64,000 bases of DNA from Butyrivibrio sp. INlla16. Lineage in GTDB: Bacteria > Bacillota > Clostridia > Lachnospirales > Lachnospiraceae. Location of the stretch: contig NZ_FMYB01000008.1 of assembly GCF_900104155.1 (NCBI RefSeq), forward strand, positions 62,001 to 126,000, in the 5' to 3' direction. Both the position numbers and the translations under genes were made by a program. Below, piece after piece: positions 53,307 through 62,535 of the stretch. The notes below the pieces were generated by a model. It worked only from the letters and a program-made list of their open reading frames with translations, ran no database searches and was not told the origin of the DNA. The stretch's first letter is position 1, and each line of letters begins with the position of its first letter.

Positions 53307-53339
53307 GATAGTTAGTTCATCAACTATCTTGTCTATAAT
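53307..53339 (+). promoter_or_regulatory. Candidate murE promoter overlapped by inverted repeat
   Basis: GATAGTT (53307-53313) and AACTATC (53322-53328) form a perfect 7-bp hyphenated inverted repeat with 8 bp between. A consensus TATAAT follows at 53334-53339. The repeat would cover the -35, a good place for a repressor. The murE start is 91 bp further. Confidence 0.45.
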
Positions 53340-53430
53340 ATACAGTTAAATTGTGAACTGATTGTGTTCAAAACCTTAAGAAAAACAGTAGAAAAGTTTA
53401 TGATTTTATTAAGAAACGAGGAGAGAGGCT

Positions 53431-54927
53431 ATGAAACTGGAGAATCTGCTTAAAAATCTGACTTATGAAGCTTATGTAGGGGGAAGCAAAGAAAAGGCGG
53501 ATGTTTCATCCGTGGAGATCACTGAGGTAGTAAAGGATAATCGTAAGATCACGGAAGGATGCCTTTTCATATGTATCGAAGGCATGAACTTCGATGGTCA
53601 CAGCGCTGCGACTGAAGCATCAGAGAAAGGTGCGGCAGCTATTGTTGTTCAGAAAGATGTTGAACTTCCTGAAAACTCATCGACCGTGGTGGTCAAAGTG
53701 GAAAGTACCAGATATGCCATGGCATTTATTTCAGCTGAGTGGTTCGAAAATCCTGCACAGAGTCTTAAGACTGTGGGAATCACAGGAACAAAGGGTAAGA
53801 CTACGACAACTTACCTTATTAGAAATATGCTTGAGAATGCAGGACACAAGTGCGGACTTATCGGTACTATCGAGGTAATTATCGGAGATGAGCATATTCA
53901 CGCTGAAAATACCACACCTGAATCCTATGAGCTTCAGGAATATATGAGAAGAATGGTGGATGCAGGATGTGACACGGTTGTCATGGAGGTATCCTCCCAG
54001 GGACTTATGCTCCACAGAAGCCAGGGATTCATTTATGACATTGGTGTCTTTACTAATATTGAGCCTGATCACATCGGTCCGGGAGAGCATAAGGACTTTG
54101 AGGACTACATGCACTGTAAAGGACTTCTTTTCAAGCAGTGTAAAGTGGGAATTGCCAATGCGGACGATCCCAGAATGACGGAAGTTACTGAAGGTCACAC
54201 CTGTGAGCTTACAACCTACGGCTTTGCCGGAGATGCAGATCTTCGTGCGATAAACCTTGCTTATCTTCATAAGCCAGGTGAACTTGGGGTTATGTTTGAT
54301 ACCACAGGTATAATCGAGATGCATGCACAGGTTCCCACACCGGGAAGATTCAGTGTTTATAACGCACTTTGCGCTATTGATGTTGCTAAGCACCTTGGCT
54401 GCGACGAGGAGCAGATAGCTTCTGCATTAAAGAAGGCTCATGTAAAGGGCAGAATCGAGATGGTTAAAGTATCAGATGAGTTTACTCTCATGATTGACTA
54501 TGCGCACAACGCTATGGCACTTAAGAGTCTCCTTAGTACTCTCAGAGATTATCATCCGACTCGTCTTATCAGTGTGTTTGGATGTGGCGGAAACCGCTCA
54601 AAGCTTAGAAGATTTGAGATGGGTGAGGTCAGCGGAAAGCTTGCCGACTTTACTATCATAACTTCGGATAATCCGAGATTCGAGGATCCCATGGACATCA
54701 TGAACGATATCGAGACCGGTATGAAGAAGACTGACGGTGAGTACATCAAGATTGCCGACAGAAAAGAGGCCATCCGCTATGCTATAGAGCACGGCGAGCA
54801 GGGTGACATCATTGTACTTGCAGGGAAAGGACATGAGGACTATCAGGAGATCAAGGGCGTTAAGTACCCCATGGATGAGAGAGTCCTTATCAAAGAGATT
54901 TTAGAGGAGATGCAGGAAAAAGCCTGA
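53431..54927 (+). CDS. murE: UDP-MurNAc-tripeptide synthetase, meso-diaminopimelate type
   Basis: 498 residues. ATP loop GITGTKGKTTTTYLI near 112, central Mur ligase region (NIEPDHIGPGEH near 208) and C-terminal DNPRFEDP near 411. The DNPR motif selects meso-diaminopimelate, so wall crosslinks probably use that amino acid. It adds the third residue to the peptidoglycan stem. GAGGAGAGAGG precedes the ATG. Its TGA overlaps the priA ATG by one base. Confidence 0.95.
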   Translation: MKLENLLKNLTYEAYVGGSKEKADVSSVEITEVVKDNRKITEGCLFICIEGMNFDGHSAATEASEKGAAAIVVQKDVELPENSSTVVVKVESTRYAMAFISAEWFENPAQSLKTVGITGTKGKTTTTYLIRNMLENAGHKCGLIGTIEVIIGDEHIHAENTTPESYELQEYMRRMVDAGCDTVVMEVSSQGLMLHRSQGFIYDIGVFTNIEPDHIGPGEHKDFEDYMHCKGLLFKQCKVGIANADDPRMTEVTEGHTCELTTYGFAGDADLRAINLAYLHKPGELGVMFDTTGIIEMHAQVPTPGRFSVYNALCAIDVAKHLGCDEEQIASALKKAHVKGRIEMVKVSDEFTLMIDYAHNAMALKSLLSTLRDYHPTRLISVFGCGGNRSKLRRFEMGEVSGKLADFTIITSDNPRFEDPMDIMNDIETGMKKTDGEYIKIADRKEAIRYAIEHGEQGDIIVLAGKGHEDYQEIKGVKYPMDERVLIKEILEEMQEKA

Positions 54928-57191
54928 TGGAAAGAGGGAGTTTATCATTTGCCAACATAATAATCGATATCTCCCATGAAAAGGTGGACAGACCTTTTCA
55001 GTACAAAATTCCGGACAGACTTCTTGGCAAAATTGAGATAGGCTGTTGCGTCAGCGTACCCTTTGGACGGGGAAACACTAAAAGACAGGGATACGTCATA
55101 GGAATAACCGATGTTCCAGAGTTTGATCCCGAAAAGACCAAGGAAATTCTTGATATTGAAGAGGGTGAGATGTCCGCGGAGGGCATAATGATTGCGCTGG
55201 CAGCCTGGATGAGGAAAACCTATGGCTCAACCATGATAAATGCTCTTCGGACTGTCATCCCGGTGAGGAAGAAGTCCAAGGCTCTTGTAAAACGTTATGT
55301 AAGACTTGCCATGAATGAGGAAGATGTCCGGGATTTTTATGAAAACTGCGTCAAAAAGCATCAGGTGGCAAGAGCGCGCTTATTGGAAGCACTACTGGAG
55401 GATACCGGGGAGCGGATTCCCTATGAACTTGTGACAGGGAAGCTTAATGTTTCAGCGGCTGTGATAAGAGCACTTTCCGAAAAGGGCGTTATAGTTACGG
55501 ATAGCGAGGAGTATTACAGAAATCCCGTTGGAGAAGTGAGCTCTGCCAAGAAAGATATTACTCTCAGTCAGGAGCAGCAGGAGATTGTAGACACAGTCAT
55601 TTCAAACTATGACAAGGGCATCAGGGAGACCTGCCTGATCCACGGCATCACCGGAAGCGGCAAGACGGAAGTCTACATCAAAATGATAGATGAGATAATC
55701 GCCAGGGGAAAACAGGCCATTGTGCTGATTCCCGAGATTGCGCTTACTTATCAGACTCTCATGAGGTTCTACAGACATTTTGGCGAGAGAGTTTCGGTGA
55801 TGAATTCCACATTGTCACCCGGAGAAAAATACGATCAGGCAAAAAGAGCCGCAGAAGGGGACATAGATATTATTATCGGTCCCAGATCAGCTCTTTTTAC
55901 ACCTTTTCCCAATGTGGGACTCATAATTATAGATGAGGAGCATGAATCCACCTACAAGAGCGAGACTATGCCTAAGTACCACGCAAGGGAGACAGCTATA
56001 GAGCTTGCAAAGCTTGTGCCGGGAGGCGCAGATGTGATCCTGGGCTCAGCCACACCTTCACTTGAGACCTATTACAGGGCGAAAAAAGGTGAATACCGGT
56101 TATTTGAGCTTAACAGAAGGCTAACGGGTGGAACACTGCCGGATGTCGAGATTGCAGATTTACGAGAGGAACTTAGAAGCGGAAATCGATCAATATTTAG
56201 CAGAAGCCTTCAGGAAAGACTGCAGGAGACGCTTGATAACGGACATCAGGCAATGCTTTTCATAAACAGAAGGGGACTTGCCGGTTTTGTGTCCTGCAGA
56301 TCCTGCGGCTATGTTTTTAAGTGTCCGCACTGCGATGTGTCGATGTCAGAGCACAGAGGCGGTATGCTTATGTGCCACTACTGCGGTCACACTCAGCCGA
56401 TTCAGAAGATATGTCCGGAGTGCGGATCCAAGTACGTGTCAGCCTTCAGGGCAGGAACCCAGCAGATTGAGAAGGAAGTGCTTAAGTTTTTCCCGAAGGC
56501 CAGGGTTCTTCGAATGGATGCCGATACCACGAGGATAAAGGGCAGCTATGAGAAGATTCTGTCGGCCTTTGCCGCAGAAGAGGCAGATGTTCTTGTTGGT
56601 ACTCAGATGATTGTTAAGGGGCACGATTTTCCTAATGTAACACTTGTTGGAATTCTTGCGGCGGATATGTCACTTAACGCCTCCGACTACAGGGCGGGGG
56701 AGCGAACCTTCCAGCTTCTTACGCAGGCAGCGGGGAGAGCGGGAAGAGGAAAAGTACCCGGTAATGTTGTGATACAGTCCTATCAGCCGGATAACTATGC
56801 CATTGTCAGCGCATCGAAGCAGGACTATAAAGCCTTTTACGATGAGGAGATATCCTACAGAGAATTACTGAGGTATCCGCCGGCAGCTCATATGCTTGCA
56901 ATTCAGCTCTGGGCTAAGGATGAGGATTTCGGAAAAGAGAAAGCGAATCAGCTTCGCGCCTTCATTGACAGGATGCGGATACAGAATGCAATAATAATCG
57001 GTCCCGCGCCGGCGACAATCGGCAAGATAAACGATATCTATCGCATGGTTATATACGTTAAGCATGAAGATTTCGACAGACTTACATTGATTAAGGACAC
57101 CTTGGAGGAAGCCCTTTCAGAGTGGGAGAAGCTTGGATATTTAAGAAATCTCCAGGTTCAGTTCGACTTCGACCCCATGAATTTCATGTGA
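54927..57191 (+). CDS. priA: Primosomal helicase PriA
   Basis: 754 residues. DNA-binding N-terminal part (to about 200), Walker A GITGSGKTEVYIK near 238, Walker B IIIDEEHES near 333, four Cys pairs binding zinc (CRSCGYVFKCPHC near 457-469 and CHYCG, CPEC after), and helicase motif VGTQMIVKGHDFPNV near 557. PriA restarts stalled replication forks. It begins inside the murE stop (TGATG), so the two are translationally coupled. Confidence 0.96.
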   Translation: MERGSLSFANIIIDISHEKVDRPFQYKIPDRLLGKIEIGCCVSVPFGRGNTKRQGYVIGITDVPEFDPEKTKEILDIEEGEMSAEGIMIALAAWMRKTYGSTMINALRTVIPVRKKSKALVKRYVRLAMNEEDVRDFYENCVKKHQVARARLLEALLEDTGERIPYELVTGKLNVSAAVIRALSEKGVIVTDSEEYYRNPVGEVSSAKKDITLSQEQQEIVDTVISNYDKGIRETCLIHGITGSGKTEVYIKMIDEIIARGKQAIVLIPEIALTYQTLMRFYRHFGERVSVMNSTLSPGEKYDQAKRAAEGDIDIIIGPRSALFTPFPNVGLIIIDEEHESTYKSETMPKYHARETAIELAKLVPGGADVILGSATPSLETYYRAKKGEYRLFELNRRLTGGTLPDVEIADLREELRSGNRSIFSRSLQERLQETLDNGHQAMLFINRRGLAGFVSCRSCGYVFKCPHCDVSMSEHRGGMLMCHYCGHTQPIQKICPECGSKYVSAFRAGTQQIEKEVLKFFPKARVLRMDADTTRIKGSYEKILSAFAAEEADVLVGTQMIVKGHDFPNVTLVGILAADMSLNASDYRAGERTFQLLTQAAGRAGRGKVPGNVVIQSYQPDNYAIVSASKQDYKAFYDEEISYRELLRYPPAAHMLAIQLWAKDEDFGKEKANQLRAFIDRMRIQNAIIIGPAPATIGKINDIYRMVIYVKHEDFDRLTLIKDTLEEALSEWEKLGYLRNLQVQFDFDPMNFM

Positions 57192-57271
57192 TTACAATGT
57201 AAAAAGCGAAAGAATTGTATAAAGCATTGAAATATAATGCCGTTTATCATACACTTTATATTTGTAATAAA

Positions 57272-57315
57272 GCTTTCCCCTATGGGGAAGGTGGCGCGAA
57301 GCGCCGGATGAGAGG
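57272..57315 (+). repeat. REP-like repeat before def (copy 3)
   Basis: GCTTTCCCCTATGGGGAAGG followed by GTGGCGCGAAGCGCC and GGATGAGAGG; a single head, in the same orientation as copies 1 and 2. The def start is 28 bp further. The 151 bp between priA and def hold little else. Confidence 0.85.
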
Positions 57316-57342
57316 AAATAAAACAGACAGAAAGGCTAAAAT

Positions 57343-57831
57343 ATGGCACTTAGAGAGATCAGAGAATACGGTGATGATGTACTTGCGCGTCCATGCAAGG
57401 AAGTAAAAGAGGTTACTCCCAGGATTCGCGAGCTTATTGAGGATATGTTTGAGACAATGTATGATGCCAACGGCGTAGGACTTGCAGCGCCGCAGGTTGG
57501 TATCTTGAAGAGAATTGTTGTAATTGACTGTTCTCCGGAGGGAGAAGAGCCGCATCTTCTCATCAACCCTGTAATACTTGAGACCAGCGGCGAGCAGACA
57601 GGCTACGAGGGATGCTTATCTCTTCCCGGAAAATCCGGAGTTGTTACACGTCCCAACTATGTTAAGGTAAAAGCTTTTGATATAGACATGAAGCCCTTCG
57701 AACTGGAGGGAACAGAGCTTCTTGCCAGAGCTATATGCCATGAGCTTGATCATCTTGACGGACATATGTACGTTGAGAAGGTTGAGGGAGAACTCGTAAA
57801 TAACGAGGACCTCCAGCAGCCGGAAGAATAA
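57343..57831 (+). CDS. def: Peptide deformylase
   Basis: 162 residues with the three family motifs: GVGLAAPQVG near 45-54, EGCLSLPG near 88 and HELDHLDG near 131, supplying the Cys and two His metal ligands and the catalytic Glu. It removes the formyl group from new proteins. GAAAGG lies 7 bp before the ATG. Confidence 0.97.
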   Translation: MALREIREYGDDVLARPCKEVKEVTPRIRELIEDMFETMYDANGVGLAAPQVGILKRIVVIDCSPEGEEPHLLINPVILETSGEQTGYEGCLSLPGKSGVVTRPNYVKVKAFDIDMKPFELEGTELLARAICHELDHLDGHMYVEKVEGELVNNEDLQQPEE

Positions 57832-57836
57832 TTTTT

Positions 57837-57868
57837 GCCTTCCCCTTGGGGGGAAGGCGTTTTTTATG
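57837..57868 (+). terminator. Terminator after def, made from the REP-like repeat head
   Basis: GCCTTCCCC-TTGG-GGGGAAGGC is a perfect stem followed by GTTTTTTAT. It is the same head sequence as in the REP-like copies, but here with a T-run and without the tail. Confidence 0.9.
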
Positions 57869-58009
57869 CCAATTATTTCCAAATATAAAAGTATTCTAAA
57901 CCCTCTAATATTTCTATAAAATCCATTTTAATTGATGTAATTCCGTATACAATTATAATATGTAATCCACATTAAATTTTTAGTGTTTTCTTGAACGGAG
58001 GTTTTTGAA

Positions 58010-58087
58010 ATGGCAGAGGATACTAGTGTAAAGGGTAAGAAAAACGAAGCTAATACTTCAAGACATAAGGTTAAGAAAGAGCATTAG
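58010..58087 (+). other. Out-of-frame leader of the chemoreceptor gene (probable true start)
   Basis: ATG at 58010 has CGGAGG at 57996-58001, an ideal spacing, and starts a charged 25-residue stretch ([20 protein letters not shown] and then VKKEH) that ends at TAG 58085-58087. The chemoreceptor frame follows immediately in the next frame ([13 protein letters not shown]...). Skipping the G at 58079 (AAA-G-AGC) joins the two into a normal MCP N terminus. It is either a frameshift mutation, an assembly error or a +1 recoding site. Confidence 0.75.
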
Positions 58088-58097
58088 CAAAACTCTT

Positions 58098-60065
58098 TTG
58101 ATAAGCCTTTTGCCGATTATCATCATCGGGGTTGTGGCGATTATAATGGCGCTGAGTATTAATGCCAAGAATACAATCACCGAGATGGCGCTGATGGACA
58201 TTCAGGCTGAGACCAGAGCTAATGCAAATGAACTTGGCACCAAATTCAGAATGCTGACCGCAAAGTTTGGCGAATACTGCGACACACTTGAGCAGGTGGA
58301 ATTTGCTGACCACGATGCAATGCTTAAGTACATCGAACCGTCGGCAAGCTACGGCGCAGTTAAGAATTCAGGTATCTATATTGGATTTTCGGATGATACC
58401 TATATATTTGCAGATCATTCCGAAGTGGATGATGATTGGAAACCTACACAGCGCGACTGGTACCAGGCAGGCCTTGGAAACGAGACATTCGTTGAAACCG
58501 AGCCATATCTGGATGCAACAACAGGAGACCTCTGTGTTACCTTTGTAAGGCAGAATGATTTTTATAATGGTGAATTCGGCGTTGCCGGTGTGGATGTTTA
58601 CCTTAACGATTTGCAGGATAGTGTAAATGACTTAAAGCCTCTGAAAGTCGGAGGGTCAATGATACTTGATGGTGATTACATCATCACTTTCTTCGATCCG
58701 TCCCTTGTTGGTACCAAGGTTTCGGAATCAGGAAACAATTACCTCAATACGCTGAAGAAACATATCGAGAGTGGATCCGATGAGGTTATTACAATACAGC
58801 AAGATGGCTCTTCGGCTAAGATGTATATTGCAACCTATCCGATTCAGGGAACAAATTGGACACTTATTTCCTCCGTCAGCGTAAGTGATGTTGAAGCAAC
58901 AGCTAACAGATTCATGACCATAGCAATAATTGCAATGATCGTTCTTATTATCATCATAGCTGCTGTAATTCTTTTCACAATTAACAGAGTAATCACAAAG
59001 CCTGTAAAAGGACTTTCTGAGAGCATTATAAAGATTTCCGGTGGTGACTTCACAACCAAGATGCCTGCAGATAAGGGCGATGAGATTGGTCTTATCAGTA
59101 AGGAGATGGACAATTACGTTCAGATTATGAATAGCACCATCAATTCGATTCAGTCCAAGGCAGAGCAGCTGAAGGCAGACTCCACTTCATCAAGAGATGC
59201 ATCCGGAAAGATGTCAGAGGGTGCGAGTGAGCAGTCGATTTCCATGGGACAGATTCAGACCACCATGGACGATATTTCGAATGCGGTTGGAGAGCTTGCA
59301 AACAATGCAACTCAGCTTGCAGGTGCGGTTGCTGATCTTACCGATAGCGGAAACAGAGCAAATGAGATCATGCTTGAACTTGTGGATCAGGCCGATGTCG
59401 GTCAGCACGACATGAACACTGTTCAGCAGAATATGGAGACTATCACAACATCCATGAGTGAGATGAATGATGTTGTTACAACGGTCGGTGAATCAGCTGA
59501 TAAGATTACCGAAATCGTTGAGATGATCGACTCCATTTCACAGCAGACCAACCTCCTTTCGCTTAATGCAAGTATTGAGGCAGCTCGTGCGGGTGAAGCA
59601 GGAAAAGGCTTTGCGGTAGTTGCAGATGAGATCGGAAAACTGGCTCAGAATTCACAGGATGCGACCAAGGAGATCAGCGACATCATAAGCGAGATAACTC
59701 AGCTTATACATAACCTTGCAGAAAAATCGCAGGCTAATATGGATGCCATCAATGAAAACAGCGAAGCGGTTTCAAAGGCAGGCGACAGCTTTAACAAGAT
59801 ATATGAGGAGCTTAATTCCACAGCAGCAACCATGAAGGAAATGATCGGAATGATGGGTGATGTAAATGACATTGCTTCTAGCGTAGCTGCTATTTCCGAG
59901 GAACAGTCGGCAAGCTCCGAGGAGGTTACCGCAACCGTAACAACCCTGGCTCAGAGTGCTCAGGATATTGCGAACGAATCCAAGGGTGTAGAAAGCGTTG
60001 CAAACTCCGTATCCGACTCCGCAGTATCGATTAACGATGAACTCAGCAAGTTCAAGATTCAGTAA
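58098..60065 (+). CDS. Methyl-accepting chemotaxis protein (Cache sensor), start frame-shifted
   Basis: About 655 readable residues. Membrane segment near 3-20, double-Cache-like extracellular sensor to about 275 ([22 protein letters not shown] is its conserved stretch near 117), second segment near 278-298, HAMP, then a signalling coiled coil with tip [21 protein letters not shown] near 490. The best start (58010) is in another frame, see the leader feature. In this frame only a TTG at 58098, lacking a ribosome site, is available. The TTG start leaves a short N terminus. Confidence 0.88.
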   Translation: MISLLPIIIIGVVAIIMALSINAKNTITEMALMDIQAETRANANELGTKFRMLTAKFGEYCDTLEQVEFADHDAMLKYIEPSASYGAVKNSGIYIGFSDDTYIFADHSEVDDDWKPTQRDWYQAGLGNETFVETEPYLDATTGDLCVTFVRQNDFYNGEFGVAGVDVYLNDLQDSVNDLKPLKVGGSMILDGDYIITFFDPSLVGTKVSESGNNYLNTLKKHIESGSDEVITIQQDGSSAKMYIATYPIQGTNWTLISSVSVSDVEATANRFMTIAIIAMIVLIIIIAAVILFTINRVITKPVKGLSESIIKISGGDFTTKMPADKGDEIGLISKEMDNYVQIMNSTINSIQSKAEQLKADSTSSRDASGKMSEGASEQSISMGQIQTTMDDISNAVGELANNATQLAGAVADLTDSGNRANEIMLELVDQADVGQHDMNTVQQNMETITTSMSEMNDVVTTVGESADKITEIVEMIDSISQQTNLLSLNASIEAARAGEAGKGFAVVADEIGKLAQNSQDATKEISDIISEITQLIHNLAEKSQANMDAINENSEAVSKAGDSFNKIYEELNSTAATMKEMIGMMGDVNDIASSVAAISEEQSASSEEVTATVTTLAQSAQDIANESKGVESVANSVSDSAVSINDELSKFKIQ

Positions 60066-60095
60066 AGAGTTCCCTTGGGAATCATAGCCATAAGC

Positions 60096-60125
60096 AAAAA
60101 AAGATGTCTTCGGACATCTTTTTTG
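60096..60125 (+). terminator. Terminator after the chemoreceptor gene
   Basis: AAGATGTC-TTCG-GACATCTT with an A-run before and a T-run after, a strong bidirectional terminator with a UUCG tetraloop. Confidence 0.94.
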
Positions 60126-60176
60126 TTTATAGTTTCTTAATTTGCACACTGCTAACAGTAGATTTACAATCGAATT

Positions 60177-61283
60177 ATGGATAATAATAATCAAAATCTG
60201 AATAGCAGCCGGGTATACAACGATATAACCGAAGATGGTGATTACTTTACTCAAAAGCAGTATATGATGATAGCCATTTCGTTTCTGATTACTCACGTTT
60301 TCTTTGAAGGTTTTTACATTTGGCTATCCTGTACTCCGATGATTTATCTTAACATCGTAAGCATGCTTGTTTATGTAGTCAGCATATTTATTATTCGAAG
60401 CGGCAATACCCTGCGTTCTGTCTGGTTCATGGCATTGGAGGTCTATTTTCATATAATCCTTGCCACTGTTTTCGTTGGCATAAAATCCGGTTTTCAGCTT
60501 TGGCTATTTGGCACATTTGCCAGCATTTTCCTGCCATATTTCATGCCCTATATGTCTTCAAAACAAAGACGACAGATTGGAAATTTCAGCATTATCGTCG
60601 TATTAACTTTTTTGATGCTTCATGTCTGTGCGGATCTGAAAATGTTTCCTACAACTTATAATCCGGATGAAAGACTGGCGAGAGTTTTGTATTGTATAAA
60701 TGCTTTGATAGGCTTTGGTGCAATTACGCTGTATACCTCCGTATACAATCAGAGCATGGCTCATAAAAATGAAGAATTAAGGCGCCTTGCGGATTACGAT
60801 TTTTTGACAGAGATTTACAACAGACAGAGAGTACAGCGAATTCTTGATAAGGAATTGCAGAGGAAAAATGAGACGGATGAAAACGATCTTTTCGTAGCGA
60901 TTCTGGATGTCGATTTTTTTAAGAACATCAATGATACCTACGGACATATCGCCGGTGATAACGTGCTAAAACAGATGGCAGGAATCTTTAAGAAAAATTC
61001 AAGCAAAGGCTTTATCTACGGCAGATGGGGCGGCGAGGAGTTTTTGCTTATTGCACCGGAAGACATTTCTTATGAGGAATTTGGAAGTCTTCTGGAGGAC
61101 ATCAGAAGCCAGGTAGAGGAGACCTCATTCCATGAAGACGGCAGAGACCTGAAGATTACTGTTTCTATCGGAGCGGCTGCTTATAGGGATGGGATGACTG
61201 CGGAGGAACTGGTAAATCTGGCTGATGAGAGATTATATATTGCAAAAGAAGGCGGCCGAAACAAGGTTGTTGTCAATAGTTAG
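60177..61283 (+). CDS. Membrane diguanylate cyclase (GGDEF)
   Basis: 368 residues. About six membrane segments (near 28-200), then a GGDEF domain with DFLTEIYNRQRV near 203 and the active-site motif GGEEF near 285 (RWGGEEFLLIA). It makes c-di-GMP; the membrane part is the likely signal input. No strong ribosome site precedes the ATG. It is 38 bp upstream of the decarboxylase gene, so co-transcription is possible. Confidence 0.92.
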   Translation: MDNNNQNLNSSRVYNDITEDGDYFTQKQYMMIAISFLITHVFFEGFYIWLSCTPMIYLNIVSMLVYVVSIFIIRSGNTLRSVWFMALEVYFHIILATVFVGIKSGFQLWLFGTFASIFLPYFMPYMSSKQRRQIGNFSIIVVLTFLMLHVCADLKMFPTTYNPDERLARVLYCINALIGFGAITLYTSVYNQSMAHKNEELRRLADYDFLTEIYNRQRVQRILDKELQRKNETDENDLFVAILDVDFFKNINDTYGHIAGDNVLKQMAGIFKKNSSKGFIYGRWGGEEFLLIAPEDISYEEFGSLLEDIRSQVEETSFHEDGRDLKITVSIGAAAYRDGMTAEELVNLADERLYIAKEGGRNKVVVNS

Positions 61284-61321
61284 GAAGTTGAAACTAAAGT
61301 AAGGATACAGGAGGGAGAACG

Positions 61322-62524
61322 ATGACAAACAGTGAAAACAATAACGTATTAAACAATGCAGAAAATGAAGATCCGTGTGTTGCCCGATTGGATGAATATG
61401 CCGGTACTCTGTTTGCCAAGAAAAACAGAGCCTTTGGGTACCCGATAAATCATAAGAGCCGTCTGGTGCAGTTCTATAAATGGCTTTCCGGAAGCGGACT
61501 CAATCTCGCAATGGCGAATAATGCGGGAGATCCGTTCAATATTCATGACGGTTTACTCAACACTCTTGTATTCGAAAGAGAAGTAATTGAAATGATGGGA
61601 CCGCTGTATGGGTATGATCAGGGCGATACTTGGGGAATTGTCACTTTCAGTGGAACCGACGGTAACAATCACGGAATATACTTTGGCACGAATTATATTG
61701 TAAAAAAGACGAAGCAAAGACCGGTTCTGTATGTCTCTGATGCTGCTCATTATTCAAGTATGCGCCTTGCCAATCTTCAGAATCTTGAACTGAAGCTTAT
61801 TCCGTCGGATATTCATGGCTGCATGATTCCCGAGGAATTTGAAAAGGCGTTGGTACCTGATAAGCCTGCGCTTGTGGTGTTTGCTATGGGCACAACCTTT
61901 AAGGGTGGAGTGGATGACCAGGCAGCTATAAATGCGATTCTTGCAAAGCACCCGGAAATACCTGTGTATCGCCATGTGGACGCGGCGCTTTTTGGCGGAT
62001 ACCTTCCCTACACACGTTTCAAGGATGTCGTAAACCGCAAGGTGCAGCCGTTTGATTCTATAGTAATAAGCGGACATAAATTCTTTGGAATAGACGAACC
62101 TGCCGGAGTTTTCCTGACATCGATGGAAGTAAAGAACAATCAGATTCCGTTCGAAATCAGCTATCTGAATGCCAGCATGCCGATGATAAATTGCTCGCGT
62201 TCCGCAATGTCTCCGCTTAAACTTTGGTGGATATTAAAGCATACGACAAAGGAAGACTTCACCGAGCAGTCGGAGGGAATGCTGGAAAGAGCGCAGTGGC
62301 TTAAAGGAGCGCTTGACGAGATAGGATGGCCGGCATGGCTTGAGCCTATGTCCAACACAGTATATTTCAAGCGACCGGTAGAAGAAATTGCAGATAGATA
62401 CGGACTGGCTCCCGACCATGATGACAGGCTGGGAGGCGACCTTTCTCATATCGTAGTTATGCAGCATGTAACTAAAGACAGACTTCAGGTATTTGTAGAT
62501 GCAGTTAAAGATTCTATAGGGTGA
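61322..62524 (+). CDS. PLP-dependent histidine-decarboxylase-like enzyme (group II)
   Basis: 400 residues of the group II decarboxylase fold. HVDAALFGG near 218 is the conserved Asp region and SGHKFFG near 250-256 holds the PLP Lys (about 253). The start-region motif FGYPINHKSRLVQFY and NNAGDPF are like PLP histidine decarboxylases of bacteria, so L-histidine to histamine is the best guess, but other amino acids are possible. GGAGGGAGA precedes the ATG. No antiporter lies next to it, unlike many acid-resistance decarboxylases. Confidence 0.85.
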   Translation: MTNSENNNVLNNAENEDPCVARLDEYAGTLFAKKNRAFGYPINHKSRLVQFYKWLSGSGLNLAMANNAGDPFNIHDGLLNTLVFEREVIEMMGPLYGYDQGDTWGIVTFSGTDGNNHGIYFGTNYIVKKTKQRPVLYVSDAAHYSSMRLANLQNLELKLIPSDIHGCMIPEEFEKALVPDKPALVVFAMGTTFKGGVDDQAAINAILAKHPEIPVYRHVDAALFGGYLPYTRFKDVVNRKVQPFDSIVISGHKFFGIDEPAGVFLTSMEVKNNQIPFEISYLNASMPMINCSRSAMSPLKLWWILKHTTKEDFTEQSEGMLERAQWLKGALDEIGWPAWLEPMSNTVYFKRPVEEIADRYGLAPDHDDRLGGDLSHIVVMQHVTKDRLQVFVDAVKDSIG

Positions 62525-62535
62525 AAAACAAGGCT

